Shown: positions 43,852-55,800, counted from the first letter of the stretch. The stretch: 64,000 nt of DNA from Bretschneidera sinensis (GCA_023935145.1 CM043697.1:55934001-55998000); one strand, 5' to 3'. Numbers and translations: made by a program. The notes: a model not told the origin generated them from the sequence alone.

Positions 43852-45558
43852 ATGAATCCAGCGCCGGTTTCACAGTCTTTAGAGGACACCATTAAGGAGT
43901 ATATGAAAATGACCGGCCCGTCCATCAATGCTGCCAACACATTCAATGTTGATAGTTGTTCCATCTGTGCTAGTCCTATGCATTTAGCACATAATTGTCC
44001 ATCAATGCCGGCTTTTGCCGAGTATCCCATAGAACAAATGAATGCTTTCAATTAGTGTTGTTGGCAATCAAATGGATCTTACTCCGAAACGTACAATCCA
44101 GGGTGGTGGGACCACTCTAATTTTTCATGGGAGCAGGACCAACTGATGAATCAGGGAGGAGCCCCTTATCATGCTCACAATCAATACCCTCCCGAATTTC
44201 CTCCGCCAATCCCAAGTTATGCCTATCCAGCACCATCACCCGCTTACCAAGCTCCCATTCAAGAGCCAGTGTCGGTTTCACAGTCATTGGATGACGCTCT
44301 CAATGATTTCATGAAAATGACTAGCCAATCTATGAGTGAAGTGATGAGTGCAACCATAGAAAACACCCAAGCGATTGCCAAGCTAGAGAGTCAAATTGAT
44401 CAAATCGCAAGTTACGTGGGTGAATGAGAGGAAATAGAGTTTCCCAGTCAACCTGATCCTAACCCAAAGGAACAGTTTGCGGTGGAAAATTTATTAACTC
44501 CTATGCATTGGCAGGAACAAGTGCAATCAATTGTCCCATACTTTTCTGGGAGACAAGTGGAAAATCAAGTAGAAGAGAATCCTGCTATGCAAAAAGGATA
44601 AGAAAGTGGCAACAAGGAAAAGAGAGATGCTGAGCCATCTACCGCCACACCAATTATTAAGGATCTCTCTAGGTCGTTTTTACCTAAAGCGTCTTACCCT
44701 AAGAGACTACGAGCGCCCAAGAAAGAAGGGAAGTCTGAGGACATTTTGGAGGCATGCTTTGCTTAGTTTGGAGAGAATTTAGACTTAGATAAGTTACTTG
44801 AGCAAGGAAATACTATCTTGGAGTCTGCTCCTCAGAAGAGCAGTGAGACGGAGGAGACTATGGATGAATCACGTATTGAGGACCCCTTGGAGGCATGTTT
44901 TGCTTAATTTGAAGAGGATTTGGGCTTAGATAAGTTGTTTGAGCAAGCAAATGCTACTTTGGAGTCTACTCCTCTAAAGATCAGTGAGACGGAGGAAACC
45001 ACAGCACCTGAACCCCCCAAGAAAGAACTTAAGCCTTTATCGGACAATCTTAAGTATAAGTTCCTAGGTCCAGCAGATTCTTTGCCTATAATTATAGCTT
45101 TAGATTTGGGTGATGCTCCAGAGGAGAAATTATTGGACGTCTTAAGAGAGCATAAGGAAGCTATAGTCTGGACTATTGAGGATGTCAAGGGAATCAACCC
45201 CTCGTTGGTAATACACACGATACAGTTGGAGGAGAATGCCAAGCCATCGAGGGAGCCACAAAGAAGGCTCAACCCTATTATGCAAGAGGTTGTGAGGGCA
45301 GAAGATATTAAGCTGTTAGAGGCAGGGATCATTTATCCCATCTCTGATAACAAGGGGGTGAACCTGATTAAAGTCGTGCCCAAACGTGCTGAATTGACGG
45401 TAGTAAATAAAGACGACGAGTTGGTTCCAACTCGAGTACAGTCAATATGGAGGAAGTGTCTAGACTACCGTAAATTGAATGCTACCACTAGCCCTGATCA
45501 TTTTTCATTCCCATTTATTGATCAGATGGTGGAGCGTTTAGTTAGGCATGTTTACTAA
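43852..45558 (+). pseudogene. Gag tail fused to pre-RT and RT fingers, A2
   Basis: Homologous along its length to the two ORFs of element A. It starts MNPAPVSQSLED and keeps the zinc knuckle CSICASPMHLAHNC intact. Stops occur at 44053-44055, about 44425 and 44599, and two occur where GAG/CAG codons became TAG or TAA (about 44764 and 44905). The open part 44920-45558 has KYKFLGPADSLPIIIALDL, PSREPQRRL, CLDYRKLNATTS and ends QMVERLVRHVY. It stops at the same position as element A. There is no protease and no RT catalytic Asp residues. Confidence 0.75.
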
Positions 45559-46960
45559 TGTTGGGTTTGGCTGAAGATGTTAAACTTAGCGCTCATGGGA
45601 GGCACCCCACAGCTTATCTTTTTTGTTTATTTATTTATTATTTCGTATTTTTATGATTCATGTTTGTTTCCAGTATTTTTTGTTTTCCAGTTTTTTTTTT
45701 ATTTTTCAGGGACAATGCGTACTTCAGTTCAAGTTTGGGGGTATGCTATGAGCCATACCAGTCCAGATAGTTCTTCATATCTCAGGTCAGCTCTTTCCAT
45801 ATTAGTCACATATTGGGGTCAATGTGTAATTTAAGTTTGGGGGTATGGGAGACACATCACACACTTTGTCCTAATTTGTTCTCTTTTTGTCGTAAAGATA
45901 AATGCATGTTCATGTTCGTTTAAAAATTTTGGTTGTTTTGAAAAATTGTGATGTGATTTCATTGGTGAGTTTAAAACTTTGAACACATGATCTGATGATA
46001 GAGTTTAAACTTTAGTTACTTACTTTAGGCATTTTCGAGAATTCACATGTTTGATCTAATCTAACATGAGCACATTAGCACATATTTGTGTGAAGTATGA
46101 CAAGTGAGTTGAATGTATACGTTTTCTTGTCTTAACTGAAACCGGATGACTTGTTGGATAAACACTTGGGCATATATAAAAATTAAAATTAAAAAAAACA
46201 ACTAATACTACTAATATTTATAATGATCATCATCAATAAACTTTCCACTGAGTAACTGGACCTCTTGCCTCAGTAAGCAGTGAGTGTTCACGTCAAAAGG
46301 TGAGAATTTTATTCATAATGATCATTGTAAAACTTTCCGCTGAGTAACTGGACCTCTTGCCTCAGTAAGCAGTGAGTGTTCACGTCAAAAGGTGGAATTT
46401 TGCTTGGTAGTATTAAGATCGGTTTAATTTCATAGCCTTTTTGACTCGAGTTAGTAAGTCCTTAGGGGTGTCTTTACACCTAATGCCCTAAAACCATCTG
46501 GTTTGGGAGTCATTGACTCAACACTCGTTACATGGGTCAATTAGAAAGCTTAAGGGAACTAAACATAGCAGAGCCTTATGTTAAAAAAAATAAAAAAAAT
46601 AAAAATTTATGCCTTCATTGTTCTTTCCGACGAGAAATTCTGTGGATCTTGATATTTGAATACCTTGTACATTGAAGTTATTTGGAAACCTCATCTGTAT
46701 ATGCTAATTCATTTTACACTGATTCAAGCTTGTGATGTCTTACCATGCCTCTTGTAAGTAATTAAGTTTTAAATTCTTATTCATTGTGAAGATGGGTTTG
46801 ACTTATTTAAGCTTGTTCATGAATGAATCTCATGATTTTGAATGCTCCTTAAATTTTTGGATACCATGAATACTGAACTTATCTTTATAATCTTTGTTGT
46901 TCATTTAGTTTTTTATTTTGTTTTGCTAAGGGACTAGCAAAATGTAAGTTTGGGGGTATT
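45559..46960 (+). other. 3' noncoding region of A2
   Basis: Hairpin block (hairpin 45596-45609), AAGTTTGGGGG tracts at about 45730, 45832 and 46945 (the last is the polypurine tract), and two tandem copies of the CCACTGAGTAACTGG...CAGTAAGCAGTGAG segment (about 46246-46395). Confidence 0.7.
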
Positions 46961-48242
46961 TGATGAGCGAAAAATATTGCATATTTTGGCCACTTAATTT
47001 ACATTTGTTAGCTTAGGAATTTGTTACTTTGAGTTGTTTTCATTGTTTTTCAGGTTTACAAGCACTGGGAAAGGAATTTCACTAAAATTGCTAGAATTGC
47101 CCGTATAGATCAATCATCTTTGAAAATTAAACCGTATTGATTCAAGAAGAACCAGGATATGAGCCATATATGCTTAGAAAGATCCAGAAGTCTATTTTCT
47201 GGAGAATTTTACGGCTCGTAAAAATGATTTTTCTACAGAAAGTTATGGCCGTTTTAGTAGACAAAGGTCAGGCTGTGCGGGCTGTGCGGGATTTCAGCAT
47301 GAACAGAAGTTTTGAAGGGCATGTGAAGACTTAAATCCAACATCCTACATCGGTTGGAAACACATTTCTATATCCCACATCCCACATCGGATTGGAAATA
47401 CATTCCACTTGTGGTATTTGCCTATATAAGACCCACTCCACTTCATCATTCAGTGTACAATTTCTGAGCCACTTTGGTGTTTACCGGTGGACGTCCGCTA
47501 GCATTCTGGTGGATCTCGAAGGCTTTGTCACCACAAGGGGAAGCGCCGCCCATCAGCGAGTGGAATTTCTCCCATGTAAGGTTGTTTATTTATTTCTTTA
47601 TATTAAGTTGTTTTAGTTTAAATGTTTAGCACTTTTTATTATAGTTTTATAGTTATGAGTGGCTAGACTCTTCAGCTAAGGTTGAAGATGAAGCCCCGCC
47701 ATTGTTTGGCGTAGTAGTTCAGATTTGCTTGTACAAATCAGACGATTTTTAGTATAAATGTTCTGTCAATTATTTGAGTTAATCTTATAATTGATTGAGT
47801 TTAAATTGTCTGTTGGATATTCCTTGTGTTTCATCTGATGGATACATTAAATGCTTTTTGATTAAATTGGATTTACTTTGTGATTTGTTAAGAGTGGATA
47901 CCTTGGACGCTTTTGGTTTAATTGGGATATTCTTTGTTTTTTGTCTTATAGTTGGATTCATGGAATCTTTTGATAGGCTATTTTTTAGGACATATATGCT
48001 TAAACTTTGGTGGGCTGGATTCGGAAACCTTAGTGTTTTAATTATTAGTTTTTAAATCAACTTAGTTTAGTTTATATTTCTTTTGCAATATCATTCAAAA
48101 TTCGGTACTAGGTTAAGATAGAGTTAGTTTAGATTGAAAATATACTTTCACAACGCAATTCCCTGTGGATTCGACCTTGCACTTACACAACACTATATTG
48201 CAAACGACTCGTGCGCTTGCGAGTAATTTAAAACTCACAACA
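46961..48242 (+). repeat. 3' LTR of A2 (1,282 bp)
   Basis: TGATGAGCGAAAAATATTGC...ACTCACAACA, colinear with the 5' copy. Confidence 0.9.
47379..47430 (+). promoter_or_regulatory. snRNA-type USE plus TATA in A2 3' LTR
   Basis: ATCCCACATCG at 47379-47389, a 33-bp gap, then TATATAAG at 47423-47430. Confidence 0.65.
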
Positions 48243-48249
48243 AGTTTTT

Positions 48250-49450
48250 GATGGACAATCCTTAGATCTCTAAGAGGAGAGTCAGTAGGGAGAATTGACC
48301 ATCTACCTTTGAAGACCCCGAGGCTCAATGAGCCATCCCTTTGTCAGCGCATTGGGTCTAAGAGGCAGAGGTAGAGGAAGAGGCTTATTTAGTAGCTCTG
48401 TGAGCCAAGACCTCGATCTCTCTTCTAGCCTACACTCCTTACCTTCTACTTCGAAGCCATCCCTTTGAGCTTTCTTCATTAGAGCAGCCTCAGGTATTGT
48501 CGGACAATGATGCTTTTTAGGGATCTTGAAGCCCCATATAGGAGCTATCTTGTTAGCTGTCATTACCTTCTTCACCTAGGCATGGTTAACCTAGGCCTAT
48601 AAGTTTTTCATCAAAAGCCTCCTATCATTAACCATTACTAGACCATGAAAAAAAGTTCATGGTCTGTACTGAAGTTAGAGAAACAAAAGCAAATATAACT
48701 AAGTAGCAAGATAACTAAGCTACCGTTAGTGATCGACCTTAATCATGCCCGTATTAATAGCTCTTCGTTAAGTAAGTCATACGCAGTTAGAAAGTCCTAA
48801 CGAATCAATTCTAGGAACTTCTCCTCCCTTGAGATAAAAGAGGCTTCCTCGCTATCATAAACCTTGAAGCCCCACCTCTTTAGGACCTCAAAGGGCTCTG
48901 AACTCCTAACATAGAAGAACCTTGGCTTCTAGTTCTTCACTGAGGAAAGAATGTTTGTAAGGATCTTGAAGTTATTCTAAGGAGAGAAGTTGTACCACCC
49001 AGTCTCCCCAATCTTCTTGAAGGTATAGAAATGAAAGAACTACTAGAGGGAGAACTCACTCCTCAGGTGTATCTCTAAAAGAAAACTAACAAGTTTATCA
49101 ACATCTTCTACAAATTCGAGGCCAACTGAGTTGGTGCTACCCCAAAGAAGTTGAGGATGACTAGTATGTTCGGATCTATTGGAAGTCAGAGCCCTGCTTT
49201 GAAACATTACTCATAAACACATATGATAAGAGGCCTCATATCTTATAGGGCTGAAGGCCCTCTCATTCTTAGAAAGGATTCAAAGGATGAACTCTTGAGT
49301 TATACAATATTTTATAAGGAAACTTAGAAGTGTGCACTCCACTAGCTGGCACGAATCTCTCTCCGTCGCGAATTGAGCTCGGCTTGATCCCTCCACATCT
49401 CAGCACCGACATCCTCTAAGTTGGGTGCATAAGAATTCAATAGGAGAAGC
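48250..49450 (-). pseudogene. Antisense ORF remnant, possible Tat-element 'putative gypsy type transposon' protein
   Basis: Minus-strand text in several broken frames. It includes GWYNFSP, then a segment like NILSSVKN.KPRFFYVRSSE near 48880-49010, then FEVLKRWGFKVYDSEEASF near 48850-48910, and a Lys-rich stretch KKVMTANKIAPIWGFKIPKK near 48520-48575. The pattern recalls the protein family annotated as putative gypsy-type transposon, encoded antisense in the 3' part of Tat elements such as Grande. No continuous reading frame remains. Other origins are possible. Confidence 0.4.
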
Positions 49451-50133
49451 CCCCAAAGGATGGTAGGCTCAACATCCAAGATAATTTGGAAATCTATGAT
49501 GAATTAGAAGCCCCCAAAGACACACGCTCGTTGACGCGACCAGACTTATTTTTCGAAGCCTCCCAATTGTAACTATAAGCTTCTTTATACTCACTACTAC
49601 TAATTAGACTCGAAATAATTAAAAGTAAAGAAGCTAAGTATAAGACCTTACCGAATATAGGAAAAGGCAAAGTGTCAGGGAAGAGTCTTAGGAGAGTGAA
49701 AATTGGAAGGAACCAAGCTCTCTCAATTGAAGATTTTGGAAAGAAATGGCAAAATCAGTGTGATCCCCCACCACACTCCTATTTATACCCTGCAGTGGTG
49801 TGCTAACTGTAGAAGGCCCACCCAAGATGCCATATGGTACTCAGGAACCCCAAGAGTCACCCAAAGATCCCAAAAGGTGCTTAGCCTAAAAGACTGAGGT
49901 GAAAGCCCAAAATAGGCACCCACCTTTTCTAGGCTCTAAGGATCAAGATAAAAGGCTAAAATGACCACTCATCCTTCATAGGCCTCGAGGACCTAGGTCA
50001 AAGGCCAAAATGGACACTCATCGTTCATAGGTCTAAAGTAACCCCTACTTCTGAGGATGAAGACTTGGAGTTGAGCAGTCTAGAAAGCTACCTTTTTAGA
50101 CAGAAAATTCGCCTTTAAAGGAGTGGGGGCATA
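49451..50133. other. Decayed repeat with no recognised gene
   Basis: Contains short duplicated phrases (AGGTCAAAGGCCAAAATG.ACTCATC twice near 49940-50020, AGGCACCCACC-like runs) but no domain. It ends with the purine tract AAAGGAGTGGGGGCATA (about 50117-50133), which abuts an LTR start. Confidence 0.4.
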
Positions 50134-50597
50134 TGATGGGGGTAAAATACACCCCAATAGAAAATTGACGCATGAAAACTTTTGGAGGGTATTAAAGTAA
50201 TTTCACTTCTAAAAATAAAAGACTACTTGAACTATAAGAAAGGGACAAACCTCACACACCCATTTTAGTGGCAAAAAAGTAAGTTCACCTCAAAAGGTCC
50301 CACCATATATTCCATTAGGGTAAGATTCTTAACCTTATATAAATGGCACATTATTTCAGGTGCACTATTCATTCATTACACTCTTCCCTAAATATTCTCC
50401 CCTCTTTTTCTTTCTCTTATGCCACTTAATGACTTAAGCATTGAAAGGCCCTCCTCGGAGAACAAAAACTTTGGGTGGCTTCTTTTTCAGGTACCTTGGA
50501 CTCGACTGATGTGGATTGCACCTTGGACCTGACTTGGACAAACTTGGCCGAACTTGACTTGTATTGACACATTCAAGCCTATTTATTTTTGGCATCA
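50134..50597 (+). repeat. LTR of probable Tat-lineage element (464 bp)
   Basis: It starts TGATGGGGGTAAAATAC immediately after a typical polypurine tract and ends TTTTTGGCATCA, giving TGATG/CATCA inverted ends. A TATA box CTTATATAAATGG is near 50333. Together with the antisense ORF upstream this looks like the 3' end of a Tat element. The 5' LTR is not identified. Confidence 0.5.
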
Positions 50598-51388
50598 ATA
50601 AGTATTTTTAATCAAAAATTCAGTTTCTTAGAAATTATTTTTCAAATTTCAAAATTTTTTCACAAGTCATTTTTACAGGGTGTTTATCTTAGTTTCTGTT
50701 TATAGGAAACACAAACCATTTTATAAACTCTCCTAAACAGTACCTAAACCTCATCATGTAATAATTGTTATTATGATTTCTATTTTTAGTATTGTAGTTA
50801 TGAACTGTGATGGATTAAGATGATGAGCAACCTGAGTTGAGCAAAGGGGCTAGACACATAGAAAGCAATGAGACTTTACTAACTTAGAAGTTGCAATAAT
50901 TTTTCCACATGATGTTGGATTCTCCAAATATTGAAAATATAACCAAAAAGAGAAGGGTATAAGTCAAGAAATTCAACAGAACAAGAGTCAATATATAAAT
51001 CCTTAAGACATTGGATGATACATCATGATAGTGAGCTTGCTAAGTAAGCAGTATTCACTTGACGCTGCCCAATCATGGTCGACCACTTGCTTTGGAATCC
51101 CATATAAATAAGATTTTTTCCATAAAAGAAAGGGCAAGGAAACTGAATATTATCTAAAACTCTCAATCTATTATACCTTTTTGCTTGATATGGTCTTTAA
51201 TTTTGGGATGTTTGGATCAAAAGGAATAAGAATATTTTTTAACATCAACCCTTTGATGTTCCACATATATGGAGATCATCAAATCTCATGTCTGTTCATC
51301 TTGTGCAGGAGAATCCCCTTAAGTACGACATGAGAAAAAAATGCAGTATTCAAACCCTCATCAACATCATCTCGATTCCTTTTGAAAC
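50598..51388. other. Intergenic, nothing recognised
   Basis: AT-rich sequence with no domain, RNA gene or clear repeat visible. Confidence 0.5.
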
Positions 51389-51900
51389 AATTTTTATAAA
51401 ATTAACACTGATGGTAGTGCTATAAGAAGTCCAGGTGTTGCGGGTGGGGGGCGTTATTAGATATTGGAATGAAAATTTTATTGGAGGTTTTGCTTTCAAT
51501 ATGGGCTATTTTGATAATGCCTTGGCAGAATTATGGGCAATTAAGCAAGGATTAATGTTAGCTTTAAATTGTGATCTTAAAAATATTGTTCTAAAAACAT
51601 ATTCACTAATGAGTTTTTAACTTCTCTACAGGCAATGGAGTGCAGCAGATAAGAGGATGCAAGATCATCTTTGCAACTAGGATTTTGACTGAGTTCAACG
51701 CAATCAAGATATCTTTTCGTTATAGAGAGACAAACGAAGTGGCGGATTGCTTGGCTAAATACGGACCTAACAATATGAACCAAATTTTTTTGTTTACTAC
51801 TCCACCACTGTTCCTTAGTGTGCTTCTCTTATCGGATATGTATAAAGTCCCCACTCCCTTACTTGTAAATATCGAGTCGTGTACTGTTTCTATTAAGTAA
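51389..51900 (+). pseudogene. LINE-type RNase H domain remnant
   Basis: Plant non-LTR RNase H (RVT_3 type) in broken frames. YKINTDGSAIRSPGVAGGG carries the first Asp at 51389-51450, followed by a shift in a run of G. GVIRYWNENFIGGFAFNMGY and NALAELWAIKQGLMLAL carry the Glu. LKTYSL is where LETDSL is expected, so the third catalytic Asp is Tyr. After a second shift comes ETNEVADCLAKYGP with the final Asp. It ends at a TAA at 51898-51900. This is a fossil of a LINE or of a LINE-derived RNase H gene. Confidence 0.7.
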
Positions 51901-52640
51901 ATAAGATGGGGTGTTTTGGTGTGCTAAACAAAAGAAGCTAGGCAGGCTAAGCCAAAACAAGTTGTCCCAGGGCATAACCCAATGTCCTTATCGAAAATAA
52001 ACTAAAATGGAAGAATAAACTAAATATTATTAGGTATATAATATGGTGACTCATTTAAAAAGATGTTTCACTTGTATACTTTTAAGTAAAGCAATTGATA
52101 AGATGGTAAAAAAACTCATATTTGATAATAAAGTCAAAATATTTGATGGTATTTTTTACCACAAAATATATTATTTCACCATCAAAAACGAATGATTTTA
52201 CTATTAATTGAAACGTTTTTATCAGAAAATGTATTTAATGAAGTATGATACATCACTTTTTAAATGAATCGTGATAGAAATCATCATATGACTAATAACT
52301 TTTCCAACAATTTGGTGACTCCACGGAGTAAAGCTATCCACCATGGTTGTGAGCTTTGTAAATTCTTAATCATTACTCTCTTTACTCATTGAGCTTTCAT
52401 CTCGGTTTATAATTCGTTGCCATTGTTACTCTTTGTACCCTACAATACTTTCTGTTTTTTACTGTTCCATTGAAACGATTCAATTATGGTCTCTTGTTTG
52501 AAACCATAACTTACGTGATAATATAATATATATACTTTGGGTGAAAAAAATTGAGAATTGTATTGAACACTATTAGCGAAGACGGCGACAAATGCTCCCA
52601 AGTCCAAACCTAGCTTGAGAACTTATTGGATGTGCACATA
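51901..52640. other. Intergenic, nothing recognised
   Basis: AT-rich spacer between transposon debris and the BOP1 promoter. No gene or clear repeat is seen. Confidence 0.5.
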
Positions 52641-52645
52641 ACTAA

Positions 52646-52815
52646 AGCCCAAAACAAACTTTAAGATTTGCTCTTTATTAGTATAGTCCGCTCCGGCCCA
52701 CGTTCACAATCTCTCGATCAGTATAATTTTTTAGCCCTACCTAACTTACAAACCCCGCCTCCTCCTTCGTCTTCTTCTTGCAGCCTTCACTTGAGCTTTC
52801 GAGGGTGTAAGAGAT
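52646..52815 (+). promoter_or_regulatory. BOP1 promoter region with site II-like motifs
   Basis: AGCCCA (52646-52651) and GGCCCA (52695-52700) are reverse complements of TGGGCT and TGGGCC, the site II elements common upstream of plant ribosome-biogenesis genes. A pyrimidine-rich stretch (CCTCCTCCTTCGTCTTCTTC, about 52757-52776) probably lies in the 5' UTR. The transcription start is not determined. Confidence 0.45.
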
Positions 52816-55800
52816 ATGAGAGTGGGAAAGAAGGGTTCCGTTCAAGTAAACTTACTGAAAAAGAAAAAGATGGAGAAGAAGAATAATAAAGAAGAGAAGA
52901 AAGAGAAAACGAAGAAGAATACACAACAAACCCAACCCAAAAGTGAGTCTCTTCACATAGAACAAGCTCAAAAAGAACAGGAACAAGAATTTACGACTGA
53001 ATCTGAGTCTGATTATGAGGTAATTTATACGCTCACAGTGCTATTCCTCTCTTTTCCTTGTACTTGTGGTTTGTGAATTATTTCTTCATTTCCCAAACTA
53101 TTTTCTGTAGAAACAAGTAGAAATTCATTTGTCTATATAATGTAAATGTTTGTTCTCTTGAAATTTATGTGCAGCGAGGTGATTAATTTATTTTTTAATG
53201 GGTATTTCTATTATTTCAAGTAAGCGGAGCTTGTGCGACAAAAAATAAATTGATTTTAAATTGTTCAAGGGTAGAATTCTCATTTTATTTATTTATTTTG
53301 CTAATCAAATAAAAGGCGGAGAGGATGAGTTTAAGTTTCAAATTAAAACGGCATTGATGCTAGCTATGTTGCTAGTATGTTATTATACATTATTATAATT
53401 TTAAAATTATTGATTGTGATATGTTAATGCATTTATTCAATGCTTCCGCCATTGTAATACAAACCACAAATAGTTTCTTTTATGTTCAATCATTATTTCT
53501 TCTTTTGTGACCAAACTTTCTATGTGATTGTAGGATTTTCCTGATGATTTCAATACAGAGGATTACGACTCTGAGGATTATGAATCATTGAGACAGTCAG
53601 AAGCTGGAGAGAGTGAGGATTATGAATCATTGAGACAGTCCGAGGCTGGAGAAAGTGAATTCTCTGGAGATGAGGTACATGGTAATTTCCCTTATTTGAA
53701 ATCTGTTTTTATTTAGAGAAATGCAGTACAATATAGGAAAGAGCATGTCTCTTTTAATTTAAATAAAGAAAAGAGCACAATTTTTTCTCCTCAAAAGGCT
53801 GTTCATGTCCTCTTTCTTTTGGCTTCTATAATTAAATTAAATATGGGAAATTCAGTCAAACGAAGCCAGACTGCTGCTTGTTAAAGTGAATTGTATTGTT
53901 CTTTTGGGTCACAATTAATGCAGAGCTCAAAATGGTCGACAGTATGCAATTATTTTTCTTCTTCTAAAACTTTCAGGAATTACATGGGAAGGAAAATATT
54001 GTATTCTTTCCATGTTGTTTGATATCATGAAAGTTTGTGCTCTCTTTTGTTTTTCTGCACATGTAGTTCAATATTATTAAAAGTACCTGTGCAGGGATTT
54101 GTCAAGACAGGAGACAATGAGGGACTGGAAAATGATCATGGTCAAGAAGATCGTGAAAGCTCTGACCTCCATCCAGGAGTTGAAGAAAGTGATTCATCTG
54201 AAGATGAGGTCTGTTGTAGGTTTGGTGGTTCAGCAAATAACTTTCATTGAAGTTTCTCTGATTATAATAAGGTTGCCCTCTTGTTTCTTTTCCTTATCTC
54301 CTTTTCTTTTCAACAGGTTGCCCCAAGAAATACAATTGGAGATGTTCCCTTAGAGTGGTATAAGGATGAGAAACATATTGGATATGACATTACTGGGAAA
54401 AAAATAACAAAGAAAGAAAGACAGGATAAATTGGATTCGTTTCTTGCAAGTGTTGACGACTCAAAAAATTGGTGAGTTTTTTTTTAATTGTAGTTCAACT
54501 GTAGTTATCAATTTAGTTGGAACGTTTGGTCTTCCTCATTTGCTTTAAGGTTTAAGATGATTGAGCAGAGGGCAACAGTGCTTGGCACCTGTTTCTTAGT
54601 TCTTTCCTCCCCCCTGCAAGCTTTAGGGTGATCTGCATTTCTATTCCACATAATTACATGCACTGTTCCGTGATTGTGTTGTAGGATAATGTATGTGTTT
54701 TAAATTTTATCTAGGGCTGTATGTGTATGGTGTTGCAAAACTATGAACATTCCACCTGTTCCCTCATCAGGGATATGACAAGACCCTGCTGGTGCTTTTT
54801 TGAGAGTTATTCTTTGATTACATGCACTTATGCATACGCACACATGCAGATATAGTTACATGAATACGTATAGTGATTTCAACTCTTATTGAATATTACA
54901 GAAAAAGAAGAAAAAATGGTCTTGAAAATTCTCAGACAAAGCATTACTCTCTTTGTTTCCTTCATGTTTTGGTGAAATTTTGGATTTCAGGCGGAACATT
55001 TATGATGAGTATAACGATGAGGAGGTAGAGGTGACTAAAGAAGAGATCAGACTTGTTCGTAGATTGCTTAAAGGAAAGGCACCACATGCAGAGTTTGATC
55101 CATATGCGGTCTGTGGCTCTCATTCATTCTCATGTTCACTAGTATTTTCATATGTTTTCATGATGGACATAATATCACTTTTCCTATGAAGAATTTCCTT
55201 CATTCATGCTTTCTACCTATTGATTGCAGCCTTATGTTGATTGGTTTAAATGGGATGATGCTAAGCATCCACTTTCAAATGCACCAGAACCAAAGAGGAG
55301 GTTCATTCCTTCAAAATGGGAAAGTAAAAAGGTAGGCCATTACATAATTTACTTTTATCTAGATGATGTGAGAAGAATATGCAAAAGTGTGGACTATTTA
55401 TTCCTGTTCCCCCTTAATTTTACTCCTTAACATTTCTCTTCAATTAGTTGTCAATATTTTTAATGCAATACTTGTCACCTTTGGTAGGAGGGCGGGACTA
55501 ACCTATTCATCAAATGCGGTTCTGTGTTTCATCCTTTCTGGTTTTCTTATGAATCTACAGGTTGTTCAATATGTTAGAGCAATTCGCAAGGGATTAATAA
55601 AGTTTGACAAGCCAAAAGAAGAGCCCCGTTTCTATCTCTTGTGGGGAGATGACTCTAGCTCAGCAGACAAGACTAAGCATTTATCTTATATTCCTGCTCC
55701 AAAGCCAAAATTGCCTGGTATTAATTTTTTTCTACCTTCTAATTTAAAAATCTTATGAATACTGTTTTTCCTTTCCTTTTGTGAAGTATTTTGAAAGCTT

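Larger units (their letters stand above)
42377..48242 (+). mobile_element. Non-autonomous Athila derivative A2
   Basis: 5,866 bp with LTRs 42377-43665 and 46961-48242 and the same internal layout as element A (gag tail, pre-RT/RT-fingers, hairpin block, polypurine tract). The flanks GCAGG and AGTTT do not match. The bases after the 3' LTR (AGTTTTTG) equal the first bases of internal sequence after the 5' LTR. It may therefore have lost its original right flank by recombination. Confidence 0.85.

Noticed and set aside
48303..48575. 90-codon minus-strand frame as a stand-alone gene
   Set aside because: Part of a longer frameshifted transposon-like text; the Pro-Leu run is low complexity.
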